From positions 62,689-126,688 of the forward strand of contig VXAU01002079.1 in assembly GCA_013399695.1 (NCBI GenBank): a DNA stretch of 64,000 nucleotides. Direction: 5' to 3'. A program made the position numbers and the translations under genes. The notes under the pieces were generated by a model, which was not told the origin of the DNA, made no database searches, and saw only the letters and a program-made list of their open reading frames with translations. Positions within the stretch are counted from its first letter, which is position 1, and every line of letters starts with the position of its first letter. The DNA comes from Formicarius rufipectus. Its lineage: Eukaryota; Chordata; Aves; Passeriformes; Formicariidae. Shown piece by piece: positions 47,800 through 58,469 of the stretch.

Positions 47800-48090
47800 A
47801 TTGATGTTAATATTTGGCCGCGCTCAGCGGACACCGAGTCAACACTTGCAAAATTCACTCCTCCCTGAGGTTCCAAGGCTGGGTATTTTGGTTTTTTTTG
47901 TTTTGTTTTGACAGGGGAAGAATATCTGGAACCTTTTAATGGATTAAAAATAAGTTGCAGTTGATCATTTGTTTGCGAGACAGAAAAGGCTTCAAAGATG
48001 CACAAGCGGATTAAGCGGGAGCGTTGGGATGATTCACAAGCTGATAGAGGCCACCAGGCAGGAAGCGTCTCAAATGACTTGCTCCTTTGT
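47800..48090. promoter_or_regulatory. Repeat-free block, candidate conserved non-coding element
   Basis: Mixed AT-rich sequence with retained CpGs (GGCCGCGCTCAGCGGACACCG, TTTGCGAGAC, AAGCGGATTAAGCGGGAGCG) and cores such as GATGTTAATATTTGG and TTTTAATGGATTAAAAATAAG. CpG retention within AT-rich single-copy DNA hints at constraint. The overlapping minus-strand frame 47700-48362 (220 codons) is lysine/serine-rich without a recognisable domain and is not called as a gene. Confidence 0.33.
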
Positions 48091-48965
48091 GCCTGCATCA
48101 AAGCCCCCCTGAGTGACTGGCAGACCCCTCCTGGCTGCCCTCCCGGGGCTCCAGGGTGGCAGCAGTGACACGAGGTGTGCGTGGTTTGGGGAGGAAGAGG
48201 AGAATTTGCCTCCCTGCTCCCCGCCCTGCGTTGTGTCTGCGGCTTAGAGCTTGTGCCAACGTGTGGGTTAGAGCCACAACCTTCTGCTCGTGTTGTCTCC
48301 CTGCCCTGCTTTTCTCTCTTTGTCTTCTCAGCCCTGATTTTCTTTTTTTCCTGGCTGGGCAAGAGGAAGCCATGTGGGGGTGTGTGTGTCAGAGTCTGCA
48401 GCTTGACCGATGGTCCCTTCCTTGTCCCTGCCTTGTAACCAGGGCTCCTGCACCAAGAAAGGCCATCCCAGAGGGAACAGGGTGCCTGGTGCTGATGCAG
48501 GGGCAGCTGAGGGCCACCTTCAGGGAGCTGGATTTATGGCCCACTGAAGACAATGGGATGAACACCAGTGACTGAACTGGGTTGTGAGTGAAGGTTTGGG
48601 CTGGTTGAATCAGGAAAATCTGAGTAGAGGGGTGGAGAAGACAATTATGAGTTGTAAAATTGCTGCTGGCAGTTCTGAACCACAATTGCTTCCTTTTTCT
48701 TTCTTTCTACCTTTATTCTGAAGGTTCTGGGGGTAAAAGGGAGATTCCTGCAACCTTAGTGCTCCAAACCTGGGCAGGGAGGAGCAGTAGCAAAGGGGTG
48801 GGGTAATTCTCAATTGCAGTTACCCTGGAGCAACGCCAGCCATGGGGACTCAGGGCTGAGGGAGAGGGTCCTGAGCTGGCCAGGGGACACCTCCTGGCTC
48901 TGAGGTCCTAGGAGCTGACATTTCAAGGAGGTCAAACTTCCCATCACTGAAAGTTTCCCGAACAC
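48091..48965. other. Single-copy non-coding sequence
   Basis: Nothing recognised. T-rich near 48340 and 48690-48715. Confidence 0.5.
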
Positions 48966-49112
48966 ATCCCATCCCTGGAAATGTTCAAGGCCAGGCTGGA
49001 TGAGATCCTGAGCAACCCAGTCTAGTAGAAGGTGTCCCTGCCCATGGCAGGAGGGTGGAATGAGATGATCTTGAAAGGCTCTTCCAACCCAAACCACTGT
49101 ATGATTCTATGA
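48966..49112 (+). mobile_element. CR1 LINE 3'-end fragment (plus strand)
   Basis: ATCCCATCCCTGGAAATGTT, CAAGGCCAGGCTGGATGAG, TCCTGAGCAACCCAGTCTAG, GGTGTCCCTGCCCATGGCAG, GAGATGATCTTGAAAGGCTC, TTCCAACCCAAACCACTG, then TATGATTCTATGA: the last about 147 bases of CR1 with a clean octamer end. Low divergence suggests a relatively young insertion. Confidence 0.96.
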
Positions 49113-51249
49113 AACTTTTTCTCAGAGGCTGCCAAGGAAAGGTTGGACCACAGGGCAAGAGACAGAGAGCTCACTGGGTGCTGGAGGGCAAGGATTGAGC
49201 TCACTGGTCCTTGCAGAAAGGCTGCAGGAGGAGGAGGTTGTCCACAGTGATTCAAGGCAGACACACAAGCAGCAGCCACGTGCACCATGTGGCAGCAAAA
49301 CCTCCAGAGTTCATGGCAAAGGATGGTGATTTAATGGAGTGTACTGTGAAATTAGCTGGGAAAACTCTGCCTAAAGGAGGAGGGATATTGCATATCCAGC
49401 ATGTGAGATCATTATGCTACAGAGACTTTCAATGCCATCTCATAAGGAACATTGAAAAAGACCTTACAGGAGACTAGAAAAATCCTGCACCTTAACATCC
49501 TGCACTTTTAACCAGAGGCTTAACTTGCACAGAGAGCAGTGCTTTTCGTATTTAAATCCCATCAGCACGATGGCAGGCCAGGAGGAAATACATCCAGGCT
49601 TTGGAGCCCAGCTATGGGCGGGGGGGGGATGTATAAAAATGGGGTCAGCTGAGAAAAGAAGCTGCCAAAACCCCCAGTGTGGTCACCACTTCGGTGTCTG
49701 CTTGTGAAAGGCAGCAAGTCACTTTGTTCTACCAAGTCACCTTCTTCCTGAGGTGGATCTGGTGCTCCAGATGCTCTGGGGAAGAGCAGGAGCTGCTCTC
49801 TCATCACCAGGGCAGAGACCCCTGTGGTCCGAGATGGATTGGAGCAGAACTGAGTGGAGCTGTACAAGTGCTGGGAGGCTGTGAAGGCCCATGACTGTTC
49901 TCTCCAGTGACTCCAGTTCTCCCAGTGCCTCTCCCTCCTGCAGCCCTGGTGATGGTGCCCAGGCAAACCCAGCACAAGAGCCAGCAGGTCCCTCTGCCAA
50001 GGAGTGCAGCCCTTCTCCTCTTGGCTTCGTGCTCACAGTGCTGCCTCCTGCCTCCTGGCACTCCAGCACACGGGCACCTTCCAGCTCCTGGAGCTGGTGC
50101 TGCTTTTATTTGCTGCCAGAGAAAACTCTCAGCCTGCAGCTCTGGCCAGCCACTGTGTTTGCAGCTTCCCAGCTCTCAGAGGTCTTTCAGAGTAGCTTTT
50201 TCTTTTGAGTTTGGTGAAGCCACTGGCTTTGGTGGGATCTCTTGCTTCTCTTTGGATCTGGGCATTTCTTCACAGGAGCACAACTCCTTCTGCTCATGCA
50301 GGTGGTGCTCACAAGTCACCCATCACACACAGGTGGTTGTGAGGGGGCTGTCCTACCCCCCAGCCCTGCACTTGGGCCCTCCTGGGCACCTTCATCCTGG
50401 GCATCACAGCGAGGAGAGTGCCCAGAATGAGCACGTGTTTGGTCACACACTGCACATCCTGCTTCAGCTGTGCACACACAGACACCTCCCTCACCCCCAG
50501 GCAGGGTCAGGCAGGCAACCTGTCTCTAATAGCTCTCGAAAGTTTACCATTCCTAACAAGGCTAAAAAGACAAGGCATCTTAATTAGATGGGAAAAGTAC
50601 ATCAAGCTCATTAACTAATTACAAGGGAAAGTCCCTGCAGCAGATGCCTGGATTGCCTGAAGTACTACTTACTCTTAACTGCTAACTTTGAGAAGGATTC
50701 TGCTATTAAAGCATTATTTTGTTCCAAAAGCACAACAGAGTCATTTATTTTTTACCATGCCTCTCCAAGCTCCCCCCTAACAGCTTTTAGGGAGCTGGTG
50801 AGTGAGAGGCAGGTGCTGGGGACGTGGGCAGACTTCCTTACAGCTTGCTGGGACCATTCCCCAGGGGCACCAGCTGCCTTTTGAGGGACCATCCAGTGCC
50901 TGACACACTTCCACTGGTTTCAACTGGTGCTTCTACAGCTCTGTCAGGAGCAAAACGACCTGAGGGCTGAAGTGTGAACTCATCAAGCTGCCAAGAATAA
51001 ACTCAGCCAATACCCTCCTTATGAAGAATGTCCTTCCTAAGAAGCAGGAGACTGTCCTCCTTTCCTTCCCAGTAGGAGCTGATAAAGGAGGAGAAGGAGA
51101 TGAATCTTGTGGCTACTCCTCGTTGCAGCAGATAAAGACTTGAACTAGAAATTCCATTTCTATCCCTGGGCACCCATCACTGCTCCTGAGCCTCGTGGTG
51201 GGGCACAGCTGAGATGGTGGGGCTGGAGTATCTGGAGAGAGGACAGTGG
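49113..51249. other. Single-copy non-coding sequence
   Basis: No gene recognised. The frame 49907-50587 plus (226 codons) is one of the longest non-repeat frames but has no domain, is rich in low-complexity Pro/Ser/His/Leu and is overlapped by long frames on the other strand. A 9-base G-run lies at 49620-49628. 50560-50760 is AT-rich. Confidence 0.5.
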
Positions 51250-51430
51250 GAAGGAATTCTTCCCTGGGAGGGTGGGCAGGCCCTGGCAAAGGTTGGGCAG
51301 AGAAGCTGTGGCTGCCCCATCCCTGGAAGTGTGCAAGGCCACCACACCTGGTCTAGTGGAAGGTCCCTCTGCCCAGGGCAGGGGGTTGGAATCAGGTGAT
51401 ATTTAAGGTCCTTTCCAACTCAAAACATTC
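51250..51430 (+). mobile_element. CR1 LINE 3'-end fragment (plus strand)
   Basis: GAAGGAATTCTTCCCTGGGA, GGGTGGGCAGGCCCTGGCA, GGGCAGAGAAGCTGTGGCTG, CCCCATCCCTGGAAGTGTG, CTGGTCTAGTGGAAGGTCCC, GGCAGGGGGTTGGAATCAGG, TTTAAGGTCCTTTCCAAC follow the CR1 3' end. It closely resembles the 34.75-kb copy. The terminal octamers are decayed (AACATTCACC). Confidence 0.96.
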
Positions 51431-52699
51431 ACCCCAATATTGTTCCCTCCCCATTAACTGTTAATGAGAACCGAAGGAGTTTCAGACTGCTGCCGAAAAG
51501 GACCCATATTTTGCAAAGCCTATCCCAACCCAAACTTCCCAAAGCCTGAGGAACCTCGAATTCTCCCTGAGGAACAGCAGCTCGAGCTCACCACCACCCC
51601 CTGAGAAGGACACAGTGCTCTCCATGATCACCCCTCCACAGGAGAGCTCTTAGGTGTCTGTCCCCTGAGCTGCAGACAGCAAACCCTAAACATTTTCCCT
51701 GCTCCCTTTTAAGGCTGAAGGAATGCCTTAAAACATTTCTAATTGTGTGCTCTCAGGTGTCCTATGAGCTCAGCAACAGAAAATGGCCCAACTCAGAGGA
51801 AACTCTTTGCTCAAACCTGTCATTAGCTCTTTCCTCCCACCCCCCAAACCATTCTGAATAAACAAACAAACAAATGAAAAACCCCACAGCCCCTTTGGGG
51901 TGGTGGTGTTGTTTTCCTTTCCCTAGAAGGCCTGAGGAGTTGCATGGTCAAGGAGCTTCAGCTATTTGAGGGGAAGAGAAGCACCCAGCACGAGGGACAG
52001 TCTGTGCCTCAGCTTACGGGAGCATCACCAAGGAGGAAAGCCATAAATCACCTGTGGAACAGGAACTCGGAGACCAAAGCCATGTAACTCAAACAGGCTC
52101 AAAGCAAGAGAGTCCCTTCAGTGTGAGGGTGGTCTGTGTAAAGTTAGGAGACACCTGCTAGCAAGTCCTGAGACACAAGCATCTGTGTAAACTTGCCCCC
52201 TCCCTGCGCCCGCAGCCCTTAGAAGGTGTTGAATGAAGCAGTTTCATGAAAAAGGCTCTGTTTGGGGCAGTTCGAAGGCTTGCATGTACCTAAGTGAAAC
52301 AGAGCCAGTGCTGTGCAGCCCTGGGATGGATTACCAGGGACCACAGGGAGGTCTGTTCATGCTGGTGACACGCTGAGCTGCTCGCTGAGGGGCGGCTGGG
52401 GTTGGGTGTCGGGGCCACAACAGCCCTCTCTGTGCGAGGGTTTGGGGCGAGCACAGTAAAATCCAGAGGGTCTGAGCAAACCAGACCATGGAGGGGGGAA
52501 CCCAAAGCTGAATGAGCATGTCCAGAGGGTTGAGAGCTGGGGGGGGGGCAGCCCCACACCCTCCTGGGCACCCCCAGGTCAGGGTGGTACCCCCAATCCT
52601 GCTGCGGCCCCGTGGGGAGGGAGGGGGGTGGCAGCAGGGATTTTGGCCACCCCACTGTGGTCCTTCATCCCCTCGGATCAGCAGCCAGCAGGATGGGAG
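51431..52699. other. Single-copy non-coding sequence
   Basis: Nothing recognised. It includes AAAC repeats near 51860-51875 and a 10-base G-run at 52539-52548. The minus frame 52331-52927 (198 codons) has no domain. Confidence 0.5.
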
Positions 52700-53108
52700 C
52701 ACTGATTTCTTTTTAATTGGAAAGCAAAAGCCAAACAGTGAAATCTCTCCACGCGAGGCCATCACACCTTCCTGTGAATTAAGCAGTGGAAGTGCTTTAG
52801 CTCTGGCAAGGCTGGAATCTGGAAATACCAATATTGCACCAAAGCGTTTTTTAATATGCACGAGTGTCATGTGTATTACTCTGAAGTTTCTAGCTGTAGG
52901 TGAAATCTTCTCATCATCAACGCTCAATATGATACGTGCTTATCTTAAAGGACATTTACTTTCCTGTGCTTACAGCCTGTATTTGAATTGTCAAATGACA
53001 CTTTGCTGAAATTATTAAAACCTAGAGGTCACAGAGAACCCGACTTGAAAGTGGGAACACACATCCTTTCGTCTGAGCAAAAGTGCATATTTGGAATTTT
53101 AAATGCAA
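52700..53108. promoter_or_regulatory. AT-rich repeat-free block, candidate conserved non-coding element
   Basis: AT-rich unique sequence with TTTTTAATTGG, GTGAATTAAGCAG, GTTTTTTAATATGCACG and GAAATTATTAAAACC, scattered CpGs (CCACGCGAGG, AAAGCG, GCACGAG, CAACGC, ATACGTG) and no transposon. It is bounded on the right by a T17 run. The texture is that of a conserved element, inferred from composition only. Confidence 0.35.
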
Positions 53109-53125
53109 TTTTTTTTTTTTTTTTT
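53109..53125. repeat. T homopolymer
   Basis: Seventeen T. No retroelement body attached. Confidence 0.95.
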
Positions 53126-53488
53126 AGGGGAAGAATCGCTTTTCTGGCAGCCAAGTACAGATGGAACATTTGAAAGAAAGTTCTGCTTTAATTTTGTGAC
53201 AAGTGCTGTGAATAGACACTGCTCTGCTGTGGGAGGGAAGGGATGGGGCAGAGCCCCGACCCCAGCGGGGAGCTGGGGGGGCTGAGCTGGGCTCTCTCCC
53301 TCACCCAGCCCCCTCTGCTGCTGTTTCTGGTGGGTGTTTCACAGCAGGTAAGACCCAAGCAGACCTCAGGTGACCTGGTAGGCTGGTCCCTCGGGGAAGG
53401 GGGCAGGAGAGGGGAGCTGTGCGGGGTGCTGAGTGCCATCCCCTACCACCCTCCAGCCTCTGGCTCTTCTCCCAAGCCCCAGTGGACA
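53126..53488. other. Single-copy sequence leading into the 23-bp array
   Basis: No gene recognised. The plus-strand frame that continues into the array starts here at 53243, but its first 80 codons have no recognisable domain. Confidence 0.5.
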
Positions 53489-54017
53489 GCCAGGCTCTGG
53501 TTGCTGGAATATCCAGGCTCTGCCTGCTGGAATATCCAGGTTCCAGCTGCTGGGATACCCAGGCTCTGGCTGCTGGGATATCCAGGATCTGGCTGCTCGG
53601 ATACTCAGGCTCTGGCTGCTGGGATATCCAGGTTCCAGCTGCTGGGATATCCAGGCTCTGGCTGCTCGGATACTCAGGCTCTGGCTGCTGGGATATCCAG
53701 GTTCCAGCTGCTGGGATATCCAGGCTCTGGCTGCTGGAATATCCAGGCTCTGGTTGCTGGGGTATCCAGGCTCTGCCTGCTGAGATATCCAGGTTCCAGC
53801 TGCTGGGATACCCAGGCTCTGGCTGCTGGGATACTCAGGCTCTGGCTGCTGGGATACCCAGGCTCTGGCTGCTGGGATATCCAGGCTCTGGCTGCTGGGA
53901 TACCCAGGCTCTGGCTGCTGGGATACTCAGGCTCTGGCTGCTGGGATACTCAGGCTCTGGCTGCTGGGATACCCAGGCTCCGGCTGCTGGGATACCCAGG
54001 CTCTGGCTGCTGAGATA
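53489..54017. repeat. 23-bp minisatellite, exactly 23 units, no indels
   Basis: Consensus unit: YCCAGGCTCTGG then CTGCTGGGATA (23 bp). Unit starts fall at 53489 + 23n without exception to 53995, giving 23 units (529 bp) with substitutions only. CAGG (positions 3-6), T at 8, TGCT (14-17) and the final TA are invariant. Variant units are arranged non-randomly: the trio TCC-start/CTCGG, CTC-start, TTCCAG recurs (units 5-7 and 8-10), and units 1-4 match units 12-15, implying a past duplication of 11 units (253 bp). Because 23 is not a multiple of 3, one open plus-strand frame implies all three are open, giving 23-residue peptide periods. The minus strand is stopped by CTCAGG-type units. It is not a credible protein gene. 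Confidence 0.98.
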
Positions 54018-55100
54018 TCCACACTGCCCAGGCTGAGGAGAGGCAGGCAGTATCTGGCTTATATACCCTGACTGCAGGAATGTTTTCTTTCTGAGGGATA
54101 AGGCTTATCTGCTCCCCTTGCTCCTACTTCTTTTCAGGGTGTTCACCAAGCAGATAGGAAGGGGAGAGTAAAGATGTTCAACATGTGCCTGAGAGCATCA
54201 ACCAAAGAGCAGGACCTCCCTGCCTGCCTGTTCTCTCCCGTGTTACCTCACCTGGATGAAGGTGTTCAGTGTTTCACCTCTGTGTACCTAAACACAAAAT
54301 ACTTGAGGCAAAGGATGAAGATTCAGCTTGCTCCTGCCCTGAGGTAAGTGACCTTCTGCTCCCTCACCTACAGCTCCATGACTCGGGGTCAGAAAGGTGC
54401 TGCCAACCCCTGAAGGTGAGCACCAACAATGTGGAGGTCACTCTGAAGAGGAGGTGATGGAGGAAGGCTGCACGTGGTGGCAGAGCAGAGCTGGGGAGAA
54501 ATTTCCCACCATGGAGGGCCCTTCCCTTTTTTCCCCTTCTGCCACAGATAGAGATGAGGTTTGAGGTGTGCAGACTCAGCCCCAGTTGGTGACAGGGGGC
54601 AGTGACACCACCATCACTGTACTTACCAGTGCCCCTGCCAACATGCCAACGTGCTCCAGCCCCTGGCCCAGGGTTTTCCCCTTTGCCTGGGTATTTCACC
54701 TGCACAACCTGAACTCTTTCACACAGTTGTGCTCCCCTCTCCATTTGCCTGTGAATCCAGACTCTTTTTCACTAACATAACAACTCGATTTCACTACAAT
54801 ACACTCCATCCTCGTGCCTGCCCAGAGAGAGGGATGCTGCCCACCAGCTCCTCACCCTCCTCTCCATCAGCAGAGCCTGCTCCTCAGCCCCATTTCCATC
54901 CCTCCTGGAGAGCTCCTCGGTGCTGATCTGAAGTTTGGATGCAGTGTTGTTTTTATATATAAATGACATTATGACAAATGATGAAGGATTAAATTACACT
55001 TCAATCAAATCATGCCAAACCAGTAGGGATCGAGGTCCCAGTGGAAAGTATACATGGAGTTCCTCAGCCTCCTGATTTGAATGACTTTGTTCTTCTTCCA
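54018..55100. other. Single-copy non-coding sequence
   Basis: Nothing recognised. The minus frame 54364-54744 (126 codons) has no domain. Confidence 0.5.
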
Positions 55101-55166
55101 GAGAAAAGGGGAGGGGGGGGACGAAGGAGAAGAGAGGGAAAAGAGAGAGAAGGGGAGGGGGGGTGG
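55101..55166. repeat. Polypurine tract
   Basis: About 65 bases almost only of A and G on the plus strand, with the segment AAGGGGAGGGGGGG occurring at both ends. G-runs of 4 to 8 could support triplex or quadruplex structure. Confidence 0.9.
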
Positions 55167-55795
55167 ATTTGGCCTAAAATGAAACATTTTACTTTTAAGT
55201 TGAACATTTGAAAATGGCTGGGAGGAAAGAGCTGAAACACTGTAATGGCTGATACTGAAGAACAGCCTGGGACTTTTGCTTTTGGAGAACAGAAGCCAGG
55301 GAGAGAGCTGTGGTGTGGCAAAGGCAACGCTGTGTGCCTTGAAGGGGAAGGTGTTTGCAGCAGCCCATCTCCTGCAGACACTGAAACCCCCTGCAAGGCT
55401 CTAACCCAATTAGCCTTGCAAAGAGCTGTGCTGAGCAAAGGCACTGCCAGTGGTTTTGGTAAAGGCTAAAGGCAGCTCAACTCTGCCTTGCACTCCATCA
55501 GAGCTGCTTTGTTATCTTTGTGTCACCAGATCTTGCAAAGGTTGGCTCCAGAGCCTTCAGCACTGCAGCTCTGTCCAGCCAGAAACCTCTCTCCACTGCT
55601 GGGAGCAAATTCTACAGAAGCAGCCAGTCCCTGGAGGAGTTTTCCTGCAGAGAGACAGACAGACAGACACATGGGCAGGCAGGCACTGTGCTCCAGGATT
55701 TGCACTTAGTACTTTGCCCCAGAGGTTGTATTAAACAGACCCCACCTCCTTCCAATTTCTGGGTGCAAACCTTGGGTGTTGTGTCCGGCAGATCC
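55167..55795. other. Single-copy non-coding sequence
   Basis: Nothing recognised except a short GACA microsatellite at 55654-55670. Confidence 0.55.
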
Positions 55796-55982
55796 CATCA
55801 GGCTTTGGAACAAGTTGCCCAGGGAGGTGCTGGACTCACCTGTCTCTGGAAGTGTTGAGGAGTTGTCTGGATGTGGCACCTGGGGACGTGGTTCGGGAGT
55901 GGTTATGGTGGTGCTGGGCTGATGGTTGGACTCAGTCTGGAAGGTGTCTTCCAGTCTTGATGATTCTGTGATTCTGTGATTA
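55796..55982 (+). mobile_element. CR1 LINE 3'-end fragment with octamer tail (plus strand)
   Basis: GGCTTTGGAACAAGTTGCCC, AGGGAGGTGCTGGACTCACC, TCTCTGGAAGTGTTGAGGAG, GGATGTGGCACCTGGGGACG, GGTTGGACTCAGTCTGGAAG, then CTTGATGATTCTGTGATTCTGTGATT. This is the CR1 subfamily type with the GGAGTCACC...TGGCACTTGG segment, ending in two clean TGATTCTG octamers. The minus-strand frame 55706-56266 runs through it antisense. Confidence 0.96.
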
Positions 55983-56639
55983 ATGAAAGTCCAAACAAGC
56001 CAAGCAGAAGACATCAGGGTCTCCTTTGGCTTGATGGTTGCCTCTGAGAGACAGCCAGGTTGATTCAGCTGTGACACACTCCAGGCTGGCATCAGTCTGA
56101 TGAGCTCAGACCAACTCCAAGCCTTCCTGGCAGATGAGAGCATTTCAGTGAGCAGTTCTGAAAGCTTTGGCTCTTTTGTCTGCGTGTGAACCATGTGATG
56201 TCTGAGCCACAGCAGGTAGAAGAACTTTTTCCACCTCCTCATTTGATTTTTACTGTCCACAGACAAAGGTCACCAGTTAACCTGCAGAAGGAGCAAGGGA
56301 CAATCATTGCATATTGATATAGTTTGCATTATTCTGGTCATAAAATGTGTGTCAACCTTGGGTGTACCTGCTAGATGAACCTCTTCCATTTCAGAAATGG
56401 AAACTCTAATCTTGCCAAAATGAAAGGCAAAAAGAGCACTTCAGTGGGTCTAAAACACCACTCTCGTGGCATGGCAAAGCCACTTCCACTGAGGGAAGGA
56501 GGAAGCCCTCAAAAGCACACACGTGAACACATGCTCAGGCCTCAACAGGATAAAATCAGAAGACCATCCCTTTCCCAAAGTCTTTTAGCTATGAATTTTC
56601 TCCCTGTGGTAACAGGCTTTTCAAAGTATTTTAAAGAAT
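55983..56639. other. Single-copy non-coding sequence
   Basis: Nothing recognised. A minus-strand frame covers 55983-56266 upstream of the antisense CR1 without any identifiable domain. Confidence 0.5.
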
Positions 56640-57010
56640 CACTTCAGCAATAATACCCAGGGAACCATTTCTTACCTATGGTTAATGTCCAATCTGCTCA
56701 CATTGCAGCTCAACTTTCTGACACAGAAATCAAGAACATTTGCAGAAATCAAGAGCCAAATTGGTTCATCCTCTGAGGATAATAACGACTTCGAGATATG
56801 TATAAATTTAAGTGGTTTTGAATAAGGACAGTGTTTCAAAAAGCACTCGAATTGTTACTTTGAAATAAGCCATTATTTTCTCCTTTTTTAAATTCCAGTC
56901 TTTAATAGGGGATGAGACCCAGACTGTCAAGAACCAAGGAGAGTTTTTGATGCAAATGAAAAGCAGCATTTAAGAAGTGCAAGTATCCCATAATAGAGCT
57001 CAGAGCAAAT
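56640..57010. other. AT-rich single-copy block, possible conserved element
   Basis: Repeat-free, with an octamer motif (ATGCAAAT near 56950) and cores such as GGATAATAACGAC, AAATAAGCCATTATTTTC and TCTTTAATAGGGG. Composition-only evidence. Confidence 0.3.
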
Positions 57011-57724
57011 TGCCAGCTCCTAGATCTGCCTGGAGCATCCAGGGCTCCATCCAGCCCAGGAGATCAGAGCAAGGGGGTTTAGAGGCTTCTCCAGTGCTGA
57101 CCTCCTGGCAGACCTGGTTTCTGCTGGTGAGACCTCAAGGTTCACACTGCAGCCCCACAGTCAAGTGTCTCCAGTCAAAGAGGGCAGAGAGTCCAGCCTG
57201 GAGTCAGACCCAGACACTCAATGTGGACAGATGTGGTCATGGTGGGAAAGGGATGGATGGGAGGGGACCTCCTGAAGGCTCCTTGGGCTGGGTTTGCTAC
57301 CCCTGCCAAAAGTCCAGAACAAACTCTGTGTTTCAGTGGGATTTATAAGGAAAGCCTTTATGTCCTCCTGGAGAGAAAACATCTGGCAAGGAAGCATTGC
57401 TGGGATGAGCATGAGTAATTTGCACACCTATCAAGGAGTTTAGGATCTTCAGGCTCCATGAACACACATTCCTGGCAGTGCCAGGGCTTCCCAAACTGTT
57501 GTTTGGGGAAGAAACTGTTCTCAGAAAAGGCAGGAGCAGGACACAAGTCCTCCCTTTGCCCTCCACACAGACAGCAGTGGAGCAGAACCAAACCTTCCTC
57601 ACTCCCAGCCATGCCAGAAGGTCTTGCCAGGTTTCCAGGACACAGCTCTCCTGACCTGGGAGAGCAGAGCCCGCTCTGCCAAGGAGGAGCTGGAGTAGTG
57701 GGAATGAGAGGGCAGGCAGGGGAT
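57011..57724. other. Single-copy non-coding sequence
   Basis: No gene recognised. The minus frame 57358-58125 (255 codons) begins beyond the CR1, passes through it and lacks domains. Confidence 0.5.
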
Positions 57725-57955
57725 GAATCATGGAGCCATGAAGTTTGGAAAAGTGCTTTAGGGTCATCAAATCCAACTGTCAACCCAGCAGCACCACCAT
57801 GTTCACCTGTAAACCACATCCCCACGTGCCACATCCACACCTTGTATTGAGCACTTCCAGGGGTGGTGAGTGTATCACCTCCTCGTGCAGATTGTTCCAA
57901 TGCTTTCCAACTGCTCCCTTGAAAAATGTTTCCTGCTCTCTGATCCAACCCCCCT
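57725..57955 (-). mobile_element. CR1 LINE 3'-end fragment (minus strand)
   Basis: GAATCATGGAGCCATGAAGT, TTGGAAAAGTGCTTTAGGG, TCATCAAATCCAACTGTCAA, CCCAGCAGCACCACCATG, CCCACGTGCCACATCCACAC, CACTTCCAGGGGTGGTGAGT, GATTGTTCCAATGCTTTCC: the reverse complement of the same CR1 type as at 55.8 and 59.56 kb. The 5' limit fades after about 57955. Confidence 0.96.
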
Positions 57956-58469
57956 GCTGGTGAATCCACAGAGGATGAGGCTGCCCCACATGCAGGGGGC
58001 TGCCCCATGGCACGTGTGTGGCAGGAAGGTGGGAGCAGGCAGAATTCCTGATGCAATGGAGCACAGCACAATGGGAGAGCATCAGCTGAGCAAAAGCAGG
58101 AGGTGGCCCCAGACAAAAGGCCCAATTATCCATCCTCCTGCAAACAAACAGCCCCTCAGCCCAACTCTTTCAAAGATGGCTCAGAAAAGAAAAGGGCCAC
58201 GGGATCGGAGGGATCAGCCTAAGTCATGTACATCTATTTAACAAGAAAACTCATTGATAAGCAAACCACCTGATGCTTGCACAGCAGAAAAGAAAACACC
58301 TGGTTCTGCCTGTGGGTTGATAAGCCAATATCTTTAATCTTTCTTTTTTTTCTCTTGATGACTGAAGTACACACTCTGTGCAGCCCTCTGCTCCAGCCAC
58401 ATTGGTAACAGCAACAAAGCTTTGATGTCCCCCTCATTCAACAGAATGTTGTTTAGTTCAAAGCCAAGA
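57956..58469. other. Single-copy non-coding sequence
   Basis: Nothing recognised. Confidence 0.55.

Noticed and set aside
47700..48362. 220-codon minus-strand frame with a basic N terminus
   Set aside because: No domain recognised. The underlying DNA looks more like a non-coding conserved block; codon evidence is absent.
49907..50587. 226-codon plus-strand frame
   Set aside because: Low-complexity Pro/Ser/His/Leu content, no domain, and long overlapping frames on the opposite strand; typical of GC-average, CpG-poor avian DNA.
53489..54017. CRISPR-like array
   Set aside because: Units are directly tandem without unique spacers, and the window is vertebrate. It is a minisatellite.
53243..54036. 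Frames of 256 and 205 codons with 23-residue repeats, like a repeat-domain protein
   Set aside because: Produced entirely by the 23-bp minisatellite. All three frames are open at once and there is no conserved non-repeat domain.
55706..56266. 186-codon minus-strand frame
   Set aside because: A third of it is antisense CR1; the rest has no recognisable family, and no splice or promoter evidence was seen.
6791..56956. Octamer motifs ATGCAAAT / ATTTGCAT at about six places (near 6791, 13098, 31205, 32424, 40745, 56950) as an OCT-factor regulatory array
   Set aside because: An 8-mer is expected a few times in 64 kb on two strands, and the copies are scattered over 50 kb.
57358..58125. 255-codon minus-strand frame with many cysteines
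   Set aside because: It runs through a CR1 fragment in the middle, overlaps several other frames, and no cysteine spacing matches a domain I know.
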